From assembly GCA_944390935.1 (NCBI GenBank), contig CALXRU010000003.1:1-64000 (forward strand): DNA of 64,000 nt, written 5' to 3'. Both the position numbers and the translations under genes were made by a program. Under the pieces are notes generated by a model, which was given only the letters and a program-made list of their open reading frames with translations, did no database searches and was not told the DNA's origin. Below are positions 50,575 to 57,873 of the stretch, piece after piece (the stretch's first letter is position 1; every line of letters starts with the position of its first letter). Source of the DNA: Acidaminococcaceae bacterium (lineage in GTDB: Bacteria; Bacillota; Negativicutes; Acidaminococcales; Acidaminococcaceae).

Positions 50575-52232
50575 AACGCCACCTCCCTGCCGGTAATTTT
50601 ATACAAAATGCCCGGTTTAAGCTGCATGCGCAGGTAAATAATTTCGCCGGTATCGTAATAGCCGTGCACCGTGCGGAAATATTCGCGGCTGATGACTTCG
50701 GTTTCGTTGCCCTCCATCTGCCAGCCGCCAGCTTTATCGTGCAGCCACGCGCTTAAAATTTCTTCCGCCGCCTGCATATTAAAGCGTTTTGGCAGGCGTT
50801 CGCGTTTGCCGCTTTCCGGGATTAAATAATAGCCTTCAGTGGTATCGGCGCGCAGGCTTGCCGCCACGGTCGGGCGTGCCAGTGCCGCGCCAATGGCGTT
50901 GGCCACCATGCCGCCGGGCGGGATGATAACGGGCAGCCCCATACGCTTGCCCAGCGCGTGGATAAGCCCCGGCGCACCGCCGCCGACGCCGACAAGTTGC
51001 TGCGGTCCAAAATCGCTGCCGCTGATAACGTCGCTTACAGTATATACAGGCTGAATGCTCCACTCGTGCAGCATTTCTTTAATTGCGTTTTCGATAACGT
51101 CCAGCGCCGCGTCCAAAATCGCCTGCGCCGCTGCTTCCGTCGTTTCACCGTCGTGGCACAAAGTACCGATGGCGTTTACAGAAGCCTCACGGTCGCCGAA
51201 ATCCGCCAGACGCAGAACAATCAGCGCGTCCGCAAGTGTCGGCGCAGTACCGCCAAGCGCAGCAGCCCTGCCTGCACGTTCCGGCCCGACTTTAAAGCCC
51301 TGCGGCAGTTTTGTTATCGCGCTGTCGCCGCCAATGCCCACGCTGCGCATGTGGAACGAGCGCACAGCCGTCGGGTATCTGCCAATCATGGCGCCCTTTT
51401 TCGCCAGCAGCGGCTCGCCGTTATCCCAAAAGGCAATGTCCGTCGTCGTGCCGCCAACATCAAGCGAAATGCTTTTGCCCTGCGGCGCGCCCAAAGCCTC
51501 AATGCCAAGCACGCTGGCAGCAGGGCCGGTAAACACGGCTTCAACAGGCTGCTTTAACGCCGCCTCCAGCGGAAGCGTGCCGCCGTCCGCCTTTAAAATC
51601 TGCACCGGCGCGGTAATGCTGCGCTCCTTCAGCGCCCATTCCACCTGCTTGCCAAAGGCTTCAAAGGTTTTATCTACCGCCGCCGCAAAATAAGCGCTGT
51701 TCGTCCGGCGGATAAAATTTAATTCGCCAGAAAGCTCCGAGCCGAGGAAAACTTTTTTATAGCCGCTCTTTTTCAGCTCGTGCGCCAAAACGTATTCGTT
51801 TTCGGGGTTGCGCACCGCAAATTTGCCGCTGACCGCCGCCACGGTTACGCCGCTCTGCCTGTCCAATAAACCGTAATGTTTGTTGAACTCCGTACGCGCC
51901 GCAATTTTGCCGCGGTGGTCAACGTAGCCGCTTACAAGGTACGGCTCAACCGGGAAGCACCCTTTTACGTTCATGCCGGGGCCGGTCATAACAGCTAAAA
52001 ACACTGGCTGCGTTTTGCCCTCCGTCAGCGCGTTGGTAACAATCGTGCTGCTGATAACCACGCGCTCAATCTGCGTTACGTCAGCGCCGTCAAGCACAGC
52101 GTCCAGCGCGTCCAGTATTCCGCGCAGCACTTCACCGTGCGTCGTCGGGCGTTTGGCCTGCGCGTAAACAGCGCCGCTGTCCACTAAAACGGCGTCGGTA
52201 AAAGTTCCGCCAACATCTATACCTAAAAGCAT
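50571..52232 (-). CDS. Hydantoinase/oxoprolinase family protein (HyuA-like)
   Basis: A 553-residue protein with the actin-like ATPase start MLLGIDVGGTFTDAVLVDSG and the Hydantoinase_A core (SLDVGGTTTDIAFWDNGEP, GIGGDSAI, LVGVGGGAPGLIHAL). HyuA-type subunits use ATP to open hydantoin, oxoproline or similar rings, usually with a HyuB partner, which is absent here. GGAAGGGG precedes ATG at 52232; the longer frame to 52355 lacks a ribosome site and enters a plus-strand promoter. First gene of an operon with the deacetylase-like protein, rdgB and the phosphoesterase. Confidence 0.85.
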   Translation of the reverse strand: MLLGIDVGGTFTDAVLVDSGAVYAQAKRPTTHGEVLRGILDALDAVLDGADVTQIERVVISSTIVTNALTEGKTQPVFLAVMTGPGMNVKGCFPVEPYLVSGYVDHRGKIAARTEFNKHYGLLDRQSGVTVAAVSGKFAVRNPENEYVLAHELKKSGYKKVFLGSELSGELNFIRRTNSAYFAAAVDKTFEAFGKQVEWALKERSITAPVQILKADGGTLPLEAALKQPVEAVFTGPAASVLGIEALGAPQGKSISLDVGGTTTDIAFWDNGEPLLAKKGAMIGRYPTAVRSFHMRSVGIGGDSAITKLPQGFKVGPERAGRAAALGGTAPTLADALIVLRLADFGDREASVNAIGTLCHDGETTEAAAQAILDAALDVIENAIKEMLHEWSIQPVYTVSDVISGSDFGPQQLVGVGGGAPGLIHALGKRMGLPVIIPPGGMVANAIGAALARPTVAASLRADTTEGYYLIPESGKRERLPKRFNMQAAEEILSAWLHDKAGGWQMEGNETEVISREYFRTVHGYYDTGEIIYLRMQLKPGILYKITGREVAF

Positions 52233-52348
52233 AACTTCACCCCTTCCGTTAAACTGCAATAGTGTAATATTCAATGCGCGCGCAAAAAATACCTGCCTGC
52301 GCAGATAATAAATCATACTACATCTTCCCCCTTTAACCTTTCGCTGTC

Positions 52349-52377
52349 TTGACAAATGGGTAAAGCTATGCTAACAT
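52349..52377 (+). promoter_or_regulatory. Promoter of the P-type ATPase leader
   Basis: TTGACA (52349-52354), 17 bases, TAACAT (52372-52377). Transcription should begin near 52384, leaving a leader of about 230 bases before the pump gene. Confidence 0.7.
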
Positions 52378-52383
52378 TCAAAG

Positions 52384-52556
52384 TAATAACACATCTTATT
52401 TAGTTTCTTCCCGCTTTTGGAAAGGAAAATTACCATGACTGCCTCTGACGACAGTGACCCTCACCGAAATAACGGTGCTTACAATTTAAAAACGCAAATT
52501 TTTAAAGGCATAACCTGCGTTCCCTTTGGGACTGCGGGCTATGCCTTTTTGTTTTA
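52384..52556 (+). promoter_or_regulatory. Structured leader upstream of the P-type ATPase gene
   Basis: A predicted untranslated leader with small hairpins (ACTG/CAGT around 52438-52455 and CACCG/CGGTG around 52467-52482) followed by a long terminator. The layout is that of an attenuator or riboswitch responding to an ion or stress. It does not match the manganese (yybP-ykoY), magnesium (M-box) or NiCo consensus that I know. It could be a new RNA element or a peptide-based attenuator. Confidence 0.5.
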
Positions 52557-52557
52557 A
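52435..52557 (+). CDS. Possible 40-residue leader peptide
   Basis: An ATG follows AAAGGA with a nine-base gap and opens a 40-residue frame beginning MTASDDSDPHRNN and ending GYAFLF, with TAA at 52555-52557. Its last codons are formed by the terminator stem itself, so ribosomes translating it would melt the terminator. It may equally be a chance frame in a structured RNA. No family is recognised. Confidence 0.35.
   Translation: MTASDDSDPHRNNGAYNLKTQIFKGITCVPFGTAGYAFLF
52504..52554 (+). terminator. Leader terminator before the P-type ATPase gene
   Basis: A long, slightly imperfect stem (AAAGGCATA...GCG-TCCC with GGGA-TGC...TATGCCTTT, 52504-52524 with 52528-52548) is followed by TTGTTTT. It lies between promoter and gene, so it must be bypassed for expression. 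Confidence 0.75.
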
Positions 52558-52617
52558 GCACTTGCGCTATGCGCTTTGGCTATAAAAATTTTTTACGAAG
52601 GGAGTGATTAATCCTTT

Positions 52618-55272
52618 ATGGATTATCACAGTAACAACGCACACGCACAAAATTTACAACAGGTTTACCAACAGCTCGGCAGCAGCGCCGAAGGTTTGAG
52701 TGACGCACAGGCGGCGGAACGGCTGCGGCAATACGGCTATAACGAACTTCGCGCCAAGCCGCCCAAAAGCATTGCCGCCATGCTTAAAGAGCAGATTTTT
52801 GACCCGATGGTTTTAATCCTCGTCGGTGCGGCGGCAGTGTCCTTCGCGCTGGGCGAACTGGCGGAAGCAGGCGTAATTTTTACCATCGTCATTGTCAACG
52901 CCCTTATCGGCATTGTGCAGGAGAAAAAAGCACAGTCCGCACTGGAGGCTTTGCGCAGCATGTCCGCGCCTAACGCGCGCGTATTAAGGCAGGGCGAGGA
53001 AAGCATTATCCCCGCAAGGGAAGTTGTACCCGGTGACATTGTGTTTTTAAGCGACGGCGATATGGTGCCCGCCGACCTGCGTTTGGCAGACAGCGCCAAT
53101 TTGCAGATTCAGGAGGCTTCGCTAACGGGTGAATCGGTCGCTGCCGAAAAGGAAGCAGAGGTTGTGCTGCCGGAGGATTGCCCGCTGGGCGAGCGCGCGA
53201 ACATGGCTTATGCGGGCTCGATAGTTACTTACGGGCGCGCCGTTGGCATTGCCACCGCTACCGGCATGAGGACGGAGGTTGGCAGCATTGCCGCGCTGCT
53301 GGACGGGCAGGACGAGTTTGACACGCCGCTGAAACGCAAGCTGAACGCTGCGGGCAAGACGCTGACGGTTATCGGTTTAATCGTTTGCGTGCTGATTTTC
53401 GCGCTTGGCGCTTTTTACGGACGCCCGCTGGTGCCGCAGTTTTTAATCGCGGTGTCGCTGGCTATTTCCATCATCCCGGAAGGGCTGCCAGCCACCGCCA
53501 TCATTGTCATGGCGCTGGGCGTACAGCGTATGGCAAAACAGAACGCGCTGATACGCAAGCTGCCTTCCGTTGAAACTTTGGGCAGCGCGACGGTAATTTG
53601 CAGCGACAAAACCGGCACGCTTACGCTGAACAAAATGACGGTGACGCAGCTGGCACTGAACGGCGATTTTGAAAAGCAGAGCGCCACCCCTACCGACGCC
53701 GCTGCCATGCAGCACCCGGCGCTGTACAGGGAACTTATTTACGCCGCCGCGCTGTGCAATGACGCGAGCCTTGACCCGGACCGCAAGGGCGAGATTATCG
53801 GCGACCCGACGGAGGGCGCGCTGATTTACCTGGCGCAGAAGTTTGGCGTTAACCACGACGCTTTGGAAGATGAATACCCGCGCCTGTTTGAGCAGCCGTT
53901 TGATTCGGCGCGCAAGCGCATGACGACCGTGCACGGAATTGACGGCCGCTTTACCGCTTACACCAAGGGCGCGGTTGACGAGATGCTGCCGCTGTGCAGC
54001 CACATTTTAACGGCGCAGGGCGTGCGCCCGATTACCGAAAGTGATAAGGAAAATATTTTAGCGCTGTGCCATAGCATGTCGCAGCAGGCTTTGCGCGTGC
54101 TGGGTTTTGCCACCAAAACGCTTGCCTCCGTGCCGCAGGACGACGATGAAAATATTGAGTACGGCTTAACTTTTATCGGCACCGCCGGCATGATTGACCC
54201 GCCGCGCAAGGAGGTTGCCGCTGCCGTGCGTACCTGCCGCGAAGCAGGCATCCGTACCGTGATGATTACCGGCGACCACAAAATTACCGCTGCTGCCATT
54301 GCGCGCGAGCTGGATATTTACCGCGACGGCGATATGGTTATATCCGGCAGCGAGCTGAACAACATGACGGACGCGGAGCTGGACAGCGCCGTTAAAAACA
54401 CCACCGTGTTTGCGCGCGTATCCCCCGCCGACAAGCTGCGCATTATCCAGTCGCTGAAACGCACCGGCGAAGTTGCCGCCATGACCGGCGACGGCGTGAA
54501 CGATTCGCCCGCGCTGAAAGCTGCGGATATCGGCATTGCCATGGGCATTACCGGCACCGACGTTGCCAAAAACGCTGCGGATATGATACTTCTGGACGAC
54601 AGCTTTAACACCATTGCCTTTGCCATTAAGGAAGGCCGCCGCGTCTACCGCAATTTGCAAAAGGTTATTCAGTTTTTGCTGGCGGGCAACATTGCCGAAA
54701 TTACCACTTTGTTTGCCGCCACGCTGTTTAACCTGCCTGCGCCGCTTTTGGCCGTACACATTTTGTGGGTAAACCTGGCTACCGCAACATTGCCCGCACT
54801 GGCGCTTGGCGTTGACCCTGCCAGCAAAAATATTATGAAGCACAAACCCGTAAAAAGCGGCACGCTGTTTGAACTCGGCCTTATCCACCGCGTTGTAACG
54901 CAGGGCGTGTTTGTGGCAATGCTGACCCTTGCCGCCTACTACATCGGCGCAAGCCACAGCCACAGCACCGGCCAGACGATGGCGTTCTGCGTACTGGCGT
55001 TTTCGCAGATGCTGCGCGCCTTTAACCAGCGTTCCAATACGGAATACATCTGGGTACGCGCCGAAGGGCATAACCCGTGGCTGTGGGTAAGCTTTGCCGT
55101 CAGCGCCGCGCTGCTGGCCTGCATTTTGCTGCTGCCCGCCTTGCAAAGCGTCTTTAAGCTCACCACGCTCAGCGGCGGTTTGTGGCTGACGGTGTTCGGA
55201 CTGTCCGCACTTTCCATCGTGCAGATTGAAGTATGCAAGTTTTTTAAAAAAATCAGCGCAAGCAGGTTTTAA
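52618..55272 (+). CDS. P-type cation ATPase, type IIA-like (calcium-pump family)
   Basis: An 884-residue inner-membrane pump with the full P-type core: actuator LTGES, phosphorylated Asp330 in CSDKTGTLT, nucleotide domain, MITGDH and GDGVNDSPAL hinge, and about ten membrane segments. TM4 has PEGLP (Pro287-Glu288), as in SERCA/PacL. TM5 retains AGNIAE (the Asn and Glu of SERCA Asn768/Glu771). In TM6, however, WVNLATATLPALALG keeps Asn719 but has Ala723 where SERCA-type pumps have the calcium-binding Asp800. The ion specificity may therefore differ. Expression is behind a terminator-bearing leader. GGGAG precedes the ATG with a longish gap. Confidence 0.92.
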   Translation: MDYHSNNAHAQNLQQVYQQLGSSAEGLSDAQAAERLRQYGYNELRAKPPKSIAAMLKEQIFDPMVLILVGAAAVSFALGELAEAGVIFTIVIVNALIGIVQEKKAQSALEALRSMSAPNARVLRQGEESIIPAREVVPGDIVFLSDGDMVPADLRLADSANLQIQEASLTGESVAAEKEAEVVLPEDCPLGERANMAYAGSIVTYGRAVGIATATGMRTEVGSIAALLDGQDEFDTPLKRKLNAAGKTLTVIGLIVCVLIFALGAFYGRPLVPQFLIAVSLAISIIPEGLPATAIIVMALGVQRMAKQNALIRKLPSVETLGSATVICSDKTGTLTLNKMTVTQLALNGDFEKQSATPTDAAAMQHPALYRELIYAAALCNDASLDPDRKGEIIGDPTEGALIYLAQKFGVNHDALEDEYPRLFEQPFDSARKRMTTVHGIDGRFTAYTKGAVDEMLPLCSHILTAQGVRPITESDKENILALCHSMSQQALRVLGFATKTLASVPQDDDENIEYGLTFIGTAGMIDPPRKEVAAAVRTCREAGIRTVMITGDHKITAAAIARELDIYRDGDMVISGSELNNMTDAELDSAVKNTTVFARVSPADKLRIIQSLKRTGEVAAMTGDGVNDSPALKAADIGIAMGITGTDVAKNAADMILLDDSFNTIAFAIKEGRRVYRNLQKVIQFLLAGNIAEITTLFAATLFNLPAPLLAVHILWVNLATATLPALALGVDPASKNIMKHKPVKSGTLFELGLIHRVVTQGVFVAMLTLAAYYIGASHSHSTGQTMAFCVLAFSQMLRAFNQRSNTEYIWVRAEGHNPWLWVSFAVSAALLACILLLPALQSVFKLTTLSGGLWLTVFGLSALSIVQIEVCKFFKKISASRF

Positions 55273-55341
55273 TATGCGTTTAATTTATTTATGTTACAAT
55301 AAAAATAACAAAAACGCCCGCAGGCGGAAAGGAGTGGCAGC

Positions 55342-55872
55342 ATGGCATATTTAACGCAGCTTGACGCACAGCTTTTGCTTTTTATACATGACGCGCTGCA
55401 CCACGAACCGCTGCACAACTTTTGGGCGGGCATAAGCTTTTTGGGCGATTTGGGCTGGTTTTGGATTTTTACCGCCGCCATTTTGATTATAAACCCCAAA
55501 ACGCGCAGCGTCGGCATTGCGGCAGCGGCGGCACTATTGTTAAGCACATTTGTCAGCAATGTTATTTTAAAAAACGCCGTTATGCGCCCGCGCCCGTTTG
55601 AAGTACTGACCCAGCTTGCACCTCTAGCCGAAGCAAGCGGCTATTCCTTCCCCAGCGGGCATACCACAGCGGCGTTTGCCAGCGCTTTTGTGTACTGGCG
55701 GCTGCTGCCCAAATATTTCAGCGGCTTTATTATGGCTCTCGCCGTGTTGGTTGCGTTTTCGCGCCTGTATCTTGGCGTACATTACCCGCTGGATATTATC
55801 GGCGGCATTGTTACCGCCTACTTTGGCAGCACCGTTGTGTTAAACATCCTGCCGCGCTTTAAGCAGAGCTAA
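55342..55872 (+). CDS. PAP2-family membrane phosphatase
   Basis: A 176-residue inner-membrane protein with about five hydrophobic segments and all three acid-phosphatase motifs in place: KNAVMRPRP (K-x6-RP), PSGHT and SRLYLGVHYPLD (SR-x5-H-x3-D). Candidates are undecaprenyl-pyrophosphate phosphatase (BcrC type) or a lipid phosphatase. AAAGGAG precedes the ATG. It sits 69 bases after the pump gene and ends at an unusual hairpin shared with the next gene. Confidence 0.88.
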   Translation: MAYLTQLDAQLLLFIHDALHHEPLHNFWAGISFLGDLGWFWIFTAAILIINPKTRSVGIAAAAALLLSTFVSNVILKNAVMRPRPFEVLTQLAPLAEASGYSFPSGHTTAAFASAFVYWRLLPKYFSGFIMALAVLVAFSRLYLGVHYPLDIIGGIVTAYFGSTVVLNILPRFKQS

Positions 55873-55889
55873 AATTTTACCTGAGCTTT

Positions 55890-55931
55890 ACCTCCGTATG
55901 TTACAATATACAAAAACATACGGAGGTTTTT
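55890..55931 (+). terminator. Hairpin acting as terminator and overlapping a ribosome site
   Basis: A 13-bp perfect inverted repeat (55890-55902 with 55915-55927) is followed by TTTT. It fits an intrinsic terminator for the PAP2 gene. The 3' arm contains GGAGG, the ribosome site of the GNAT gene whose ATG lies at 55932, so the fold would also mask that start. Confidence 0.65.
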
Positions 55932-56390
55932 ATGTTGCGTCAAAGCACAGCGGCAAACTGCCGTGAAGTATATAATTTAATCTGTGATATGGAAGCGTCG
56001 ACGTTGGACTATGAAAAATTTAAGTCAATTTATTTACAGCAGCTTGCTGACGCCAATTACTACTGCCTGATTTACGAAGACGGCGGCAAAACCTGTGGCA
56101 TGCTTAACCTGCGTTTTGAACAGCAGCTGCACCACACCGCGCGCATCGCCGAAATTATGGAATTTGCCGTTGCGCCGGAATGCCGCTGTAAAGGCGTTGG
56201 CAAAATTATGTTTGCCGAAGCGGTTAAAATGGCCAAAGCGCAGGGCTGCGTGCAGCTTGAGGTTGCCTGCAATCAGCTGCGCCATAACACCCACCGCTTT
56301 TACCTGCGTGAAGGCATGCACAACTTCCACTTCAAATTCTCCCTGCCGCTCAACGGCGATTGCGGTGAGGAGAACAGGTTGGGGAGGTAA
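55932..56390 (+). CDS. GNAT-family N-acetyltransferase
   Basis: A 152-residue acetyltransferase. The acetyl-CoA-binding motif A is visible as IMEFAVAPECRCKGVGKIMFAEAVKMAKAQGC (R/Q-x-x-G-x-G/A type), then LEVACNQLRHNTHRFYLREGM typical of motif B. The substrate is unknown; an earlier NLICDME start is common to small bacterial GNATs. Its ribosome site is buried in the hairpin described at 55890-55931. No confident terminator follows; a weak hairpin near 56425-56460 is possible. Confidence 0.87.
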   Translation: MLRQSTAANCREVYNLICDMEASTLDYEKFKSIYLQQLADANYYCLIYEDGGKTCGMLNLRFEQQLHHTARIAEIMEFAVAPECRCKGVGKIMFAEAVKMAKAQGCVQLEVACNQLRHNTHRFYLREGMHNFHFKFSLPLNGDCGEENRLGR

Positions 56391-56519
56391 ATGGATTATT
56401 CTTCATGCAAAGCCGCAACCAAAACCTGCTTTTTAATCCGCGTAAGCGGCAGGCTTTTTGCTTTGCGCGGCGAAATATAATTGTAATTGCAAAAACTTTA
56501 ACAAAGCGAGGTGTTATGT

Positions 56520-57347
56520 ATGAAACAGGGTTATTTTAACACGGCGGACAGCGCGCATTTGTATTACGAAGTGCGCGGCAGCGGCAGGCCGCTAGTGCTG
56601 GTGCACGGCTGGCAGTGCTCGCATTTGTTCTGGCAGCGCAACGTGGATGAGCTTGCAAAGGATTTTACCGTTGTTACGCTGGATTTGCGCGGGCACGGCA
56701 ATTCGTCCAAAGGGCTGCACGGCATTACCATCAAGCAGTTTGCCTGCGACGTGTACGATTTAATCAACTACCTTGATTTGAAGGACGTTGTGCTGATGGG
56801 CTGGTCCATGGGCGGGCCAATTCTGCTGTCGTACTTCAATCAGTTCGGTCAGGAACAAATCAAAGGCCTCGGTCTGATTGACATGACTCCGTTCCCCTTC
56901 AGCCCCGAGCCGTGGAACACGCAGGGACTGCACGGCTACAACATGGACGGCTTTAACGTAATTGTGCAGCGCCTGCTGTATGACCGCGAAGCGTACCTGG
57001 CAACCTTTGCCGCCAACATTTTTAAGGACGGCAAACGCCCCGAAGGCACGGACTGGGTAATTGAGGAGTTCAGAAAACTGCCGCCATGGATTTCTTCCGC
57101 CATTTATTCGGATTACCTTAGCAGCGACTTTACCGGCGTGCTTGGCACCATTGACGTGCCGGTGCTGGTCTGCAACGCCGACGGACCCGTTTTCAGCGCC
57201 GGTATCAAACAGGGCGAATACATTGCCTCGCAGATTCCTTACGGCGAATTTGTACCGTTTACTGAAAGCGGGCACATGCTGTTTTACGAAGAAGCAGACA
57301 AATTCAACGCCATGGTGCGCGATTTTGTCAATAAATGCAACGCATAA
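56520..57347 (+). CDS. Alpha/beta-hydrolase
   Basis: A 275-residue single-domain hydrolase. The oxyanion-hole HGWQ, nucleophile Ser96 in GWSMGG, an acid in VLVCNADGPVFSAG and the final His in ESGHMLFYEE form a full catalytic set. The sequence resembles haloperoxidase- and esterase-type hydrolases; the substrate cannot be called. GCGAGG sets the start at ATG 56520, and an in-frame GTG at 56511 overlaps the ribosome site. The dtd gene follows by 19 bases. Confidence 0.88.
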   Translation: MKQGYFNTADSAHLYYEVRGSGRPLVLVHGWQCSHLFWQRNVDELAKDFTVVTLDLRGHGNSSKGLHGITIKQFACDVYDLINYLDLKDVVLMGWSMGGPILLSYFNQFGQEQIKGLGLIDMTPFPFSPEPWNTQGLHGYNMDGFNVIVQRLLYDREAYLATFAANIFKDGKRPEGTDWVIEEFRKLPPWISSAIYSDYLSSDFTGVLGTIDVPVLVCNADGPVFSAGIKQGEYIASQIPYGEFVPFTESGHMLFYEEADKFNAMVRDFVNKCNA

Positions 57348-57366
57348 GGAGGTTACTGCCTGAACG

Positions 57367-57828
57367 ATGAAATTGATTTTACAACGTGTTACCGAAGGCA
57401 GCGTTACTATCGAAGGCAAGGTTAAAGGCGCAATTGGGCGCGGGTTTGTGGCACTTGTCGGCTTTGGACCGGATGACGATGAAACCGTGCTTACGCCGAT
57501 GGCGGATAAAATGCTGAACCTGCGCGTTTTTGAAGACGATAACGGCAAGATGAATTTAAGCCTGCTTGATGTGGACGGCAGCGTGCTTTCCATATCGCAG
57601 TTTACGCTTTACGCCGATTGCCGTCACGGACGGCGGCCCAGCTTCAGCGGCGCGGCCAAGCCCGATACGGCGGCGCAGCTTTACGATGAGTTTAACAAAA
57701 TTATCGCCGCTAAAGGCGTGGACGTGCAAACCGGTGAGTTTGGCGCAGAAATGCACGTTAAAATTTTTAACGACGGCCCGGTAACGATTATTTTAGACAG
57801 CGATGTTGATTTAACAAAGAAAAAATAA
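57367..57828 (+). CDS. dtd: D-aminoacyl-tRNA deacylase
   Basis: A 153-residue DTD of full length. The two signatures are present: SISQFTLYAD (with the active-site Ser-Gln-Phe-Thr) and FNDGPVTIILD (the cross-subunit Gly-Pro motif). It removes D-amino acids, and glycine mischarged on tRNA-Ala, from tRNA. AAGGAGG lies rather far (14 bases) upstream of the ATG; an in-frame stop directly before it excludes a longer form. Last gene before a bidirectional terminator. Confidence 0.96.
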   Translation: MKLILQRVTEGSVTIEGKVKGAIGRGFVALVGFGPDDDETVLTPMADKMLNLRVFEDDNGKMNLSLLDVDGSVLSISQFTLYADCRHGRRPSFSGAAKPDTAAQLYDEFNKIIAAKGVDVQTGEFGAEMHVKIFNDGPVTIILDSDVDLTKKK

Positions 57829-57832
57829 AATT

Positions 57833-57866
57833 AAGGGAGCATATCAAAAGATACGCTCCCTTTTTT
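57833..57866. terminator. Bidirectional terminator
   Basis: AAGGGAGC-TATC and GATA-GCTCCCTT close a four-A loop, with T-runs on both strands; between dtd and the convergent ATP-grasp gene. Confidence 0.85.
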
Positions 57867-57873
57867 CATGCGG

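Noticed and set aside
52384-52556. Manganese (yybP-ykoY) or magnesium (M-box) riboswitch upstream of the pump gene
   Set aside because: The conserved loop sequences of these classes are not present; only promoter, hairpins and terminator can be supported.
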